In this document: positions 53,348-61,505 of the stretch, one piece after another
Layout: each line of letters begins with the position of its first letter
Numbering within the stretch: position 1 is the first letter of the stretch
Assembly: GCF_038562635.1 (NCBI RefSeq)
Contig: NZ_JBCFBO010000002.1
Coordinates: forward strand, 474,798 to 538,797
Direction of reading: 5' to 3'
DNA length: 64,000 nt
Source of the DNA: Methanobacterium sp.
GTDB lineage: Archaea > Methanobacteriota > Methanobacteria > Methanobacteriales > Methanobacteriaceae
Notes under the pieces: generated by a model
What the model was told of the DNA's origin: nothing
Databases searched by the model: none
What the model saw: only the letters and a program-made list of their open reading frames with translations
Position numbers and translations under genes: made by a program

Positions 53348-53500
53348 TATATTATCCTTGAAATTTATTTTAATTAAAATTTAATATTTTGGACTATTTA
53401 AACCACTATAAATGAGTTTAAACCAACAAATAAAAGAATTAATGGATAAAAAAGTAATTATCCTTTAAATTTATTAGTTAAAATTTAAAATCTTGAATAT
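53308..53500. repeat. Tandem partial duplication of the 3' end of the small gene
   Basis: Bases 53308-53388 and 53413-53500 are alike: GTTTAAACCA-N-AATAAAAGAATTA, then GGATAAA, ATTATCCTT, AAATTTATT and TTAAAATTTAA. The second copy has an 18-codon frame that reads LNQQIKELMDK, like LNQRIKELEDK at the end of the gene, but it has no ribosome site. Confidence 0.55.
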
Positions 53501-53518
53501 CAAGATACACTCTTATTT

Positions 53519-53962
53519 TTATTGAATTTTTACAACATCTCGAATATCATCAATTATGTCTTCTACGATGTCATCTATACCGTTTTGATCGCTCCATGTG
53601 CAGAGTTCTGTTCCTGGAACATCACCAATATCTTCAAATGTGCTTTCATCACTCCAAGCCTTTTGTAAGTCTTCAGAACAAAAACTTAAATCAGTATCAT
53701 GATTTTCATAAATAATACCCCAAGTTTCAGAGTCTCTAACTTCCCAGTACCAGCTGTAAGTAATAGCACATTTTTCCTCATCCATTCCACTGGTTAAATC
53801 TTTAGTTAACCCCTGACAAACTTTAGACTCCTCTTCATAGCCTACAACTAATGATTTACCCTCATCAAGATCAATCTTTTTTTCCCAGATATCTTTAGGG
53901 CCTTGAACTTTCTCTAAATCTATATTTATTATCATATCTGTAAGTTCATCTTCATTTACCAT
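53519..53962 (-). CDS. Acidic hypothetical protein
   Basis: A 147-residue soluble protein with a strong negative charge, especially at the end (DIVEDIIDDIRDVVKI), and four cysteines (CQGL, EEKCAI, SFCSE, ELCTW). The central CAITYSWYWEVRDSETWG is rich in tryptophan and tyrosine and looks like strands. No family is recognised. Monocistronic. Confidence 0.5.
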   Translation of the reverse strand: MVNEDELTDMIINIDLEKVQGPKDIWEKKIDLDEGKSLVVGYEEESKVCQGLTKDLTSGMDEEKCAITYSWYWEVRDSETWGIIYENHDTDLSFCSEDLQKAWSDESTFEDIGDVPGTELCTWSDQNGIDDIVEDIIDDIRDVVKIQ

Positions 53963-54120
53963 GCTTGTGTTCTCCGTAAATAGTAAATAAACTCAGAATT
54001 TCATTAGAGCTTGATTTTTGTACAAATGATATTTATGATTTAAATAATACTTAATTTTTGTGCATATTACAATTCTAGTAGAATATATTTATAATTAATA
54101 TACCATACTATTATGTTTAA

Positions 54121-54696
54121 CTAGATGCATCTGCCAATTTTAGGAGAGATTACCTTCTTTATGTCCTCACAGATTTTGTTGATCCCATTATTTGCATTTA
54201 TAACAAAGAAATCATTCTTCCGAGCAAGTTCAAGGTACCTTTCCCTGATTTTTTCAAGAAAAGCCTTATTCTCAAAACTATCTTTACCATCACACCGTTT
54301 AAGGGCAGTTTCAACATCCAGATCAAGCAATATTACCATGTCCGGTATTTTAACGAATTTATTTAATTCATAAAGCCATGAAGGGTCATTTTGATAAACA
54401 ATACTTGAATAAAAAGACCTGTCACTTATCACAATTTTACCTGATTGTTCTGCAGCCTCGATTTCATCCATAAGTACCATGCGGTCGGCAGCAAATAAAA
54501 GAGCCAGGGTTTTCTGGAAATTTTCTGACGTGGCATCAGGATCCCTGAGCATTTTCCTTATTAATCTCCCAATATCAGAATCAGTGGGTTCAAAAACCCT
54601 CATAACTTCAAATCCGCATTCATTAAGCCATTCTTCAAGAAGAAGAATCTGTGTTGATTTTCCCGACCCATCAATGCCTTCTAAACATATATACAT
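54121..54696 (-). CDS. tmk: Thymidylate kinase
   Basis: A 191-residue P-loop kinase: CLEGIDGSGKSTQ near the start, the DR-x-F signature in VISDRSFYSSIVYQ, and VILLDLDVETALKR. It phosphorylates dTMP to dTDP. The length and motifs suit the archaeal enzyme. It converges on the acidic hypothetical gene with a 158-bp gap. Confidence 0.92.
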   Translation of the reverse strand: MYICLEGIDGSGKSTQILLLEEWLNECGFEVMRVFEPTDSDIGRLIRKMLRDPDATSENFQKTLALLFAADRMVLMDEIEAAEQSGKIVISDRSFYSSIVYQNDPSWLYELNKFVKIPDMVILLDLDVETALKRCDGKDSFENKAFLEKIRERYLELARKNDFFVINANNGINKICEDIKKVISPKIGRCI

Positions 54697-54833
54697 ACTG
54701 GTTAGTTATTTTCATAATCCTAAATATAGTTTGAGCTCAAGAATCTGTTTAAGCATTAAAAGTATAATTATCTAAAAACTAAATAAACTACTATACCATC
54801 TGAATTTATTTTAACGTTCATGTCCCTGATCCT

Positions 54834-54916
54834 GTGCACTGTTTATACTTCATGTTGTGGTACTGTTAATTTAAGTTGAACCTGTTTAAAAAAATCCATT
54901 TATTTAATCAATGATT
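54834..54916. repeat. Dispersed intergenic repeat, copy 2
   Basis: The stretch from GTGCACTGTTTATAC to CCATTTATTTAATCAATGATT matches 22069-22157 over nearly its full length, with a few substitutions and short length changes in the run of A. It lies in the 484-bp spacer between tmk and the U32 gene, just before the palindrome array. Confidence 0.55.
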
Positions 54917-54945
54917 AACATAAATTACAGCACTAAATTAACACC

Positions 54946-55086
54946 ATGTAAAAATTGCAGATTTTACGGTCACAAAACTAACAGTCTTCAAAATCATGTG
55001 AAATCAAAGATTTTTTATGCGTAGAAAAATGCATAACATACGAAAATCGAAGATTTCCGCGGTTACAAAATCTCTGATTTTGTAAA
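54946..55086. repeat. Second cluster of short palindromes
   Basis: Hairpins follow in series: GTAAAA/TTTTAC at about 54948-54967; AAATC-AAA-GATTT at 55001-55013; TATGC/GCATA around 55016-55035; AAATC-GAA-GATTT at 55044-55056; TTACAAAATC-TCT-GATTTTGTAA at 55063-55085 (10 bp perfect). The AAATC-NNN-GATTT core is the same as at 6300-6390 and at 55879-55899 inside the next gene. Confidence 0.6.
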
Positions 55087-55180
55087 CATTTTTCTCTGGC
55101 TGTTAAAATTCCATACATGAACGTTTTGAAATTATTTATGATTATAAATCCTGTTATTTACATTTATCCGGAGAAATACA

Positions 55181-57841
55181 ATGAAAATAGAAATACCAGA
55201 ACTACTGGCACCTGCAGGATCTATGGAATCCATGAAAGCAGCTGTGAATGCAGGGGCAGATGCCGTATACCTTGCAGGGAAACAGTTTGGGGCACGGCAT
55301 TATGCAGCTAATTTTGATAACACAGATTTAAAAGAAGCTGTTCATTACGCCCATTTAAGGGGCGTAAAAGTTTATGTAACAGTTAACACTCTCATTAAAG
55401 ACCATGAACTTCCAGATTTAGCCAAATATTTATTATTTTTATATGAAAGGGGAGTAGATGCAATTTTAGTTCAAGATGTGGGTGTTGCACGTATTGCAAA
55501 AGAGCTTGTTCCAGATCTTAACCTCCATGCATCCACACAAATGACAATTCACAACACTGAAGGAGTTAAATGGGCAGCAGAATTTGGATTCAAACGAGTG
55601 GTGCTTGCAAGGGAAATGAAACTGGCAGAAATAGAGGAAATCAACAAAAATATTGAACCCGGAGAAATTGAACTTGAAATATTTGCACATGGAGCTCTAT
55701 GTTACTCCTATTCCGGACAGTGTCTTTTATCTTCATTTATCGGCGGGCGCAGTGGAAACAGGGGTATGTGCGCACAGCCGTGCAGGAAACCATATGATCT
55801 AATTTTAGGCGGGAAAGATGGATACGGCAGGCCCATTAATACAACTAAAGTTGAGATAATGCAAAGCATTATCGAACATCAAAAATCAAAGATTTTTGAA
55901 GCGAAAATTAAAGAGAAGTATTTATTATCGACACGTGATTTAGCGATTTATGAATATCTTGATAAAATATCAAAATCATCTGTAAGTTCACTCAAAATTG
56001 AGGGCAGAATGAGGTCTCCTGAATATGTGGCAGTTGTTGTGAGCACCTACAGAAAAGCACTGGATTCGATTAAAAAAGGAAGATGGAAGCCCAGAAAAAA
56101 AGATATTGATGACCTTAAATTAGCATTTAACCGTGATTTTACAGGAGGGTACCTTTTAGAAAAAGACGAAAGTTCAGTAATGAGTCGAGATCGTCCTGGA
56201 AACAGAGGAGTTTATGTTGGGCCTGTCACTGATTACAAGAAGAAAGATAAAAAAGCTGTAATTGAAATTAAAAATCAGATTATACCTGAAAAGGGAGACG
56301 GCATCGTTTTTATAAATAAAGATCAAAATAAAAACGAGTATGGTATGGTAATACATGAATCTCCACATATTTATAAAAATAAAGCTAATTTCACGGTTCA
56401 ACGTCCGTTAAAACCTGGAACTTTAGTTTATATAACACGCAGGAAATCACTGCTGGATAAAGCTCAAAAAATAATTAGTGATGATAAACATCAGATAAAA
56501 ATCGATTTAGATATATTTATAGAAAATAATGGATCTATATCGCTCCAGAGTAGATTTAATGCTCCAGATAATGTTTTAATTGATCTGAAATTAGTTCCTG
56601 ATTTTAAAATGGAAGCTGCCGTTAAAAAACCCGTAACTGAAAAAATAATTGAAACCCAGTTTAGAAAAACTGGTGGCACCCCCTTTGATATAAAAAATAT
56701 GAATATACATTATCCCGGAGGCTTTTTTGCACCAGTCAGTGAATTAAACAAGCTCCGCCGGGAACTATTTGAAAAAATAGAAGAAAAATTAATTTCAGCA
56801 TCCTGTCCAAGTAAAAATAAAATGAAAGAAGCGCATGATAAATTGAACAAGTTGCTCCCTCAACTGGACATAAAAGCAAATAATATTAAACTAGATAAAA
56901 AATCAATTAGTTTAGCTGTATATGCCGACGATCTAGATATCCTAAAAGGTGCCGCCAGTGGGAAATGCGATAGAATTTATTTTGACCCATTTACAGGGAA
57001 TGCTGCATTGAACTGCAACTCTAATTTAAATACCGCATCAACCTTAAATTTAATCAATAAAGCTGTGTCGATCTGTAAAAATACAAATACTGAACTAATC
57101 TTAAAATTTCCCAAAATTACTTCAAGCTATTACTTATCCTCTTTAAATTCTTTTTTAGCTAAAGCTTTTAATTCAGGGATTAGTGGAGTTATGACCGATT
57201 CTATTGGAGCTGCAGAATTTATGTTAAATCTCAATTTTCAGATTAATCTTTTTGCATCTGCAGGACTTAATATATGGAATTATAAATCAGTTGAAGAACT
57301 GCAAAACATTCTTAAGAATTTTACTGTATCTCCTGAGCTTTCAAAAGATGAGATTAAAAGGCTTGCTTTCAATATTCAAACTAGAGGAATTGATTCAAAT
57401 TTAGAACTTTTAGTACAGGGAAATGTGGAATCTATAGTTTCTAAAGACTGCATTCCCCATATTGCAGGAGATAAAGTTCTTAAAAATAAAAATGCTGAAA
57501 AATCATTTCTGGGAATTGAAGATACTAAAAACCATTTATTCCCAATAAGATTGGATAATGAATGCAGAACCCGCATTTTAAACTCAGTGGAGTTGTGCCT
57601 GGTAGACTATATGCCCCAAATTTCTAAAATTGGCATTGATACAGTTATAATCGATGCAAGAGGCAGAACACAAAAATATGCCCATGAGATGAGCCATATT
57701 TATAAAAAAGCCATTGAGATCGGGGCTAAGAAGGACCAAAAATCAAAACGTGAACTTAATGCTTTAAAAAATAAGGTTAAAAAGATCTCTTTAGGTGGAA
57801 TAACAACTGGAAACTTCCTCAGAGGAGTTACAGAACAGTAA
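55181..57841 (+). CDS. U32 family peptidase-like protein with DUF3656-type C-terminal half
   Basis: An 886-residue protein. The N-terminal TIM-barrel (about 1-300) has ELLAPAGSMESMKAAVNAGA, VQDVGVARIAKE, LHASTQMTIHN, and the U32 cysteine signature GGRSGNRGMCAQPCRKPY. A DUF3656-like middle and C-terminal region follows to about 870. Bacterial relatives (RlhA, TrhP) hydroxylate rRNA or tRNA bases rather than cleave protein, so RNA modification is the likely role. At residues 233-240 a perfect palindrome (55879-55899) is inserted in frame, reading HQKSKIFEAK. GGAGAAATACA precedes the ATG. Confidence 0.85.
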   Translation: MKIEIPELLAPAGSMESMKAAVNAGADAVYLAGKQFGARHYAANFDNTDLKEAVHYAHLRGVKVYVTVNTLIKDHELPDLAKYLLFLYERGVDAILVQDVGVARIAKELVPDLNLHASTQMTIHNTEGVKWAAEFGFKRVVLAREMKLAEIEEINKNIEPGEIELEIFAHGALCYSYSGQCLLSSFIGGRSGNRGMCAQPCRKPYDLILGGKDGYGRPINTTKVEIMQSIIEHQKSKIFEAKIKEKYLLSTRDLAIYEYLDKISKSSVSSLKIEGRMRSPEYVAVVVSTYRKALDSIKKGRWKPRKKDIDDLKLAFNRDFTGGYLLEKDESSVMSRDRPGNRGVYVGPVTDYKKKDKKAVIEIKNQIIPEKGDGIVFINKDQNKNEYGMVIHESPHIYKNKANFTVQRPLKPGTLVYITRRKSLLDKAQKIISDDKHQIKIDLDIFIENNGSISLQSRFNAPDNVLIDLKLVPDFKMEAAVKKPVTEKIIETQFRKTGGTPFDIKNMNIHYPGGFFAPVSELNKLRRELFEKIEEKLISASCPSKNKMKEAHDKLNKLLPQLDIKANNIKLDKKSISLAVYADDLDILKGAASGKCDRIYFDPFTGNAALNCNSNLNTASTLNLINKAVSICKNTNTELILKFPKITSSYYLSSLNSFLAKAFNSGISGVMTDSIGAAEFMLNLNFQINLFASAGLNIWNYKSVEELQNILKNFTVSPELSKDEIKRLAFNIQTRGIDSNLELLVQGNVESIVSKDCIPHIAGDKVLKNKNAEKSFLGIEDTKNHLFPIRLDNECRTRILNSVELCLVDYMPQISKIGIDTVIIDARGRTQKYAHEMSHIYKKAIEIGAKKDQKSKRELNALKNKVKKISLGGITTGNFLRGVTEQ

Positions 57842-57929
57842 ATTTCCCTGGCCAATTACTCCCAATTTCATAACTTACAGAAAAATATTAATAATTTTTT
57901 TAACATAGTTGTTATGAGAGAGTGATTAG

Positions 57930-58331
57930 TTGAGCAGAATTAACAAATATTTATCCATAATACTTATTTTTATTCTGGTGATTTTTGCATCGGGTTGTGT
58001 TAATACACAAAATAATTCCACAGGAAACAATACCAATCAATCTCCAAGTACAAACAACAGCTCTTTTACCCCAAATGTGATTGTAACTGTAGCTTATCAA
58101 GGATCATGGAATGGTACTATTTCAGACAATACGGGAAATAGAACAGTGCATGGAACTTCCAGCAATAATTATAATTTAGGCCCAAATCCAGGTACAGTAT
58201 CAGTTACTTTTAGAAAAACGGATAACAGCACATTACCTTTACGGGTACAGCTATTTCAAGGAAATAAAGTTATTGAAAGTCAAAGTACCAATGAATCATT
58301 TGGAACTGTTTTTATAAGCCACATATTTTAA
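57930..58331 (+). CDS. Putative lipoprotein
   Basis: A 133-residue protein with a TTG start. The signal peptide has a basic start and hydrophobic core (about 8-20) and ends in IFASGC, a lipobox with Cys22. A low-complexity Asn/Thr/Ser linker (about 24-48) holds several Asn-X-Ser/Thr sequons that AglB could modify. A beta-rich domain follows (VTVAYQGSWNGTISDNTGNR). It should be on the cell surface. Function unknown; monocistronic. Confidence 0.65.
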   Translation: MSRINKYLSIILIFILVIFASGCVNTQNNSTGNNTNQSPSTNNSSFTPNVIVTVAYQGSWNGTISDNTGNRTVHGTSSNNYNLGPNPGTVSVTFRKTDNSTLPLRVQLFQGNKVIESQSTNESFGTVFISHIF

Positions 58332-58658
58332 GTATTCTTTATTTTGGTTATTAATATAGGATAATAAATGATCCTGTGGCTTAAAACATCTATTTCAATT
58401 AATTTGAAACTTAATTTTAATTAAAAAAGATGTTAACTTATAAAATTTGCTAAAACCTTCGATTAGTAAATTTAAGTCGTGTTTACTACCACATCACCAG
58501 TTCAATTTTAAGGTTATCCCCCTAAATTTTATTTTTAAATTTTTAGCTGCACCCAATTAGTATTAAATTTTTTATATTAATTATTACATATATAAATAAT
58601 AATTAAAAAAAAAATTCAGTTCTAACAATTTATTTTAACCTTTGTAACGAGGGATATA
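58332..58658. promoter_or_regulatory. Catalase upstream region, 327 bp
   Basis: AT-rich spacer. ACATATATAAATA near 58586-58598 is a good TATA box for the catalase gene, which begins about 60 bp on with GAGGGATATA before its ATG. No peroxide-regulator operator could be told apart from the AT-rich background. Confidence 0.4.
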
Positions 58659-60758
58659 ATGGATAAAGATGAAAAAATTGATAAAAAAAGCAAAATTGAA
58701 GATTTAGAAGAATTTAGAGAGTATCCTGAAGGAAAAGGACTTACTACCGACCAGGGAGTGAAGGTAAGCCATACTGATGATTCATTAAAAGCAGGAAAAA
58801 GAGGACCTACACTGATGGAAGATTTTCATTTCAGGGAGAAAATAACCCATTTTGACCATGAAAGGATACCTGAAAGAATAGTACATGCCAGGGGTGCCGG
58901 TGCACATGGTTACTTTGAATGTTATGAGTCAATGTCTGAATATACAATGGCCAAATTCCTTCAAGAACCTGGAAAGAAAACACCAGTATTTGTGAGGTTT
59001 TCAACTGTAGCTGGATTTAGAGGTTCAGCAGACACTGCACGAGATGTTAGAGGTTTTGCCACCAAATTTTACACCGAAGATGGTAATTATGACCTTGTAG
59101 GCAATAATATACCCATATTTTTCATACAGGATGCCATTAAATTCCCGGACTTAATCCATTCAGTTAAACCAGAACCAGACAATGAAATACCACAGGCATC
59201 CACCGCCCATGACACATTTTATGACTTTGTGGTAAGTGCACCTGAGACAACCCATATGATCATGTGGGCATTATCTGACAGGGCAATACCCAGAAGCTAC
59301 AGGATGATGGAAGGCTTCAGCGTCAACACATTTAGATTCGTGAACAGCGAAGGAAAAGGCAGATTTATCAAATTTATATGGAAACCACTACTTGGAGTGC
59401 ATTCATTAGTCTGGGACGAGTCCATGAAACTTGGTGGAGAAGATCCAGATTACCACAGGCGCGACCTCTATGATGCAATAGATAATGGCGATTATCCAGA
59501 ATATGAGCTTTACGTTCAGATGATTGAAGAAGAGGACGAACACAACTTTGATTTTGACATTCTTGACCCCACTAAACACTGGCCTGAAGAAATAATACCC
59601 CCTAAAAAGATTGGTAAACTTGTTTTAAATAGAAAACCAGACAATTTCTTCACTGAAGTGGAACAGGTAGCATTTTGCCCCGGAAACGTAGTCCCTGGGA
59701 TAGACTTTAGTAATGACCCCCTTCTACAGGGCAGGCTCTTTTCATACATTGATACGCAACTTATCAGGTTGGGCGGTCCCAATTTCCACGAAATACCCAT
59801 AAATAGACCATTAGCACCAGTACACAATAATCAACGCGATGGATATCACCGCCATACAATTAATACGGGTAAAACCAGTTATTTCCCCAATACATTGGGA
59901 GATAACTGCCCTAAACCTGTTCCTCGAGAGGAAGGAGGCTATGTCCATTACATGGAGAAAGTGGAAGGTAAAAAAATAAGAGATAGAAGCGATAAATTCA
60001 AGGACTTCTACAGTCAAGCTAGATCATTTTATAAAAGCATGTCTGAGCCTGAAAAGCAGCATATTATCAGTGCTTTCCACTTTGAAGTTGGAAAAGTGGA
60101 GTCAAAAGAAGTCCGCCAGAAAATGGTGGATCAATTTGCAAATGTAGATAAAGGACTTGCTGTAGCAATTGCAAAAGGAGTTGGTGTTTCACCACCGTCA
60201 GACGGTGCAGATTCCAGCACTGCAGACAACTTCCCATCATTCAGTATGGAAAATACAGTAAAAGACACTGTAAAAACCAGGAAAGTTGCCATACTTGCAG
60301 AAAACGGTTTCAATTATGATGAATTGGTGAATGTAAAGGACGCCCTTAAGGACGCGGGGGCAAATTCAGAAATCATATCTATGTACCTCGGAATGATCAA
60401 AGCGGATAACGGGCAGGAAATTGAAGTTGACAGGAATTACATTTCTACAGCATCTACTCAGTTCGATGCAGTCTACATACCTGGAGGTAAAGAAAGTGTG
60501 GACACACTGAAAAAACGCGGCGATGTAATTCATTTTGTAAATGAGGCATTCAAACACTGTAAAGCCATTGCCGCAGTTAGTGAAGGTGTGGATTTGCTTA
60601 CAGAATCAAATATAACAGGGTTTTCAATTTCAAAAGGAGAAATAACTTCTGATAAAGGTGTAGTTACTACCATTGACAATACCCATATAAAAAATTTTGC
60701 TAAAAGTTTTATTGACGCAGTTGCCATGCACCGTCACTGGAACCGTGAAACAAAATAG
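58659..60758 (+). CDS. katE: Large-subunit heme catalase (HPII/KatE clade)
   Basis: A 699-residue clade 2 catalase. The core (about 30-510) has the distal histidine at 76 in RIVHARGAGAHGYFE, the asparagine region DLVGNNIPIFFIQDA, and the heme-tyrosine helix RLFSYIDTQLIRLGGPNF. The C-terminal 150 residues are the flavodoxin/DJ-1-like domain of this clade (RKVAILAENGFNYDEL). It breaks hydrogen peroxide down to water and oxygen. Heme catalases are known from some Methanobacteriales that cannot make heme and take it from outside; no heme genes are in this window. Monocistronic. Confidence 0.94.
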   Translation: MDKDEKIDKKSKIEDLEEFREYPEGKGLTTDQGVKVSHTDDSLKAGKRGPTLMEDFHFREKITHFDHERIPERIVHARGAGAHGYFECYESMSEYTMAKFLQEPGKKTPVFVRFSTVAGFRGSADTARDVRGFATKFYTEDGNYDLVGNNIPIFFIQDAIKFPDLIHSVKPEPDNEIPQASTAHDTFYDFVVSAPETTHMIMWALSDRAIPRSYRMMEGFSVNTFRFVNSEGKGRFIKFIWKPLLGVHSLVWDESMKLGGEDPDYHRRDLYDAIDNGDYPEYELYVQMIEEEDEHNFDFDILDPTKHWPEEIIPPKKIGKLVLNRKPDNFFTEVEQVAFCPGNVVPGIDFSNDPLLQGRLFSYIDTQLIRLGGPNFHEIPINRPLAPVHNNQRDGYHRHTINTGKTSYFPNTLGDNCPKPVPREEGGYVHYMEKVEGKKIRDRSDKFKDFYSQARSFYKSMSEPEKQHIISAFHFEVGKVESKEVRQKMVDQFANVDKGLAVAIAKGVGVSPPSDGADSSTADNFPSFSMENTVKDTVKTRKVAILAENGFNYDELVNVKDALKDAGANSEIISMYLGMIKADNGQEIEVDRNYISTASTQFDAVYIPGGKESVDTLKKRGDVIHFVNEAFKHCKAIAAVSEGVDLLTESNITGFSISKGEITSDKGVVTTIDNTHIKNFAKSFIDAVAMHRHWNRETK

Positions 60759-61164
60759 GAGATACCTGCCTAAATTAAATTCATTTTTTCTTTTTAATTG
60801 AAGAGCAATTTTTTTATTGAAGTCAACAAGCAGTCAGCCGTTAAATTTTGTAGACTTCATATTTTAGGGGAGTAAAAAATAGGATCATTGTGCAGCCCAA
60901 GATCCCTTAAAAAAACAGATGTTTTTACACACCAAACATGAATTTTCAGGGTGGAGAAACTAATTAGAATATACACAAAAAAGAGTTATAACACCATTAT
61001 TTTAAACGTGACTTGAGACATATCACAATAAAAGTATTAAAATTGAACTGCTCAAAAAGGTTAAAATTAGAGAAAATAATAAAATAAAGTTGATTTTTTA
61101 ATAAAAAGGTATTATAATTTGTAAAATTACGTATAACTTATTATTATCTCTTTAAACCATAAAA

Positions 61165-61172
61165 TTTATATA
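61165..61172 (+). promoter_or_regulatory. TATA box of the candidate ncRNA
   Basis: TTTATATA preceded by four A bases (61161-61164, a BRE-like purine run). The first base of the first hairpin, 61195, lies 23 bp after its end, the expected place for an archaeal transcription start. Confidence 0.5.
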
Positions 61173-61194
61173 CAAAACTACACATTAGTAATTT

Positions 61195-61300
61195 AGGTCA
61201 ATACAAGTAAGTATTGACCTCATCCCCTTTTAATTAATATTTTAAGTAAAGTACTTAAATTTCAGGGACACTGAATCTTTTCATTTGGTGTCCCTGGATA
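61195..61300 (+). ncRNA. Candidate small non-coding RNA of three hairpins
   Basis: Three perfect stems stand in a row: AGGTCAATAC/GTATTGACCT at 61195-61204/61211-61220 (10 bp, 6-nt loop); TTTAAGTA/TACTTAAA at 61241-61248/61252-61259 (8 bp, 3-nt loop); CAGGGACAC/GTGTCCCTG at 61263-61271/61288-61296 (9 bp, 16-nt loop). Between the first two is a single-stranded CATCCCC that could base-pair with GGGG/GGTG ribosome sites. There is no ORF. It lies alone between two convergent genes, so it is not a leader of either. I know no Rfam family that it fits. Confidence 0.55.
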
Positions 61301-61505
61301 CCCCCTAATTTTATAAAATACCCATGTTTATAACATTTGCATGAATTATACTTCCTGTTAAATTGTAGATATAGAAATTATCTTAAAAACATGTAGTTAT
61401 GATATACTTGTACAGCCTCCAATCATAATGAAAAAATGATTAAAAAATAGATTGTGAATGTGAAAGCATGATCTTAATGTTTTTAGACCCAGTTAAAAAA
61501 TACCA

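Larger units (their letters stand above)
60759..61505. other. 747-bp intergenic region holding the ncRNA candidate
   Basis: The gap between convergent catalase and histidine kinase genes. Apart from the TATA box and three-hairpin unit at 61165-61300, it is AT-rich with no ORF bearing a ribosome site. Confidence 0.4.
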
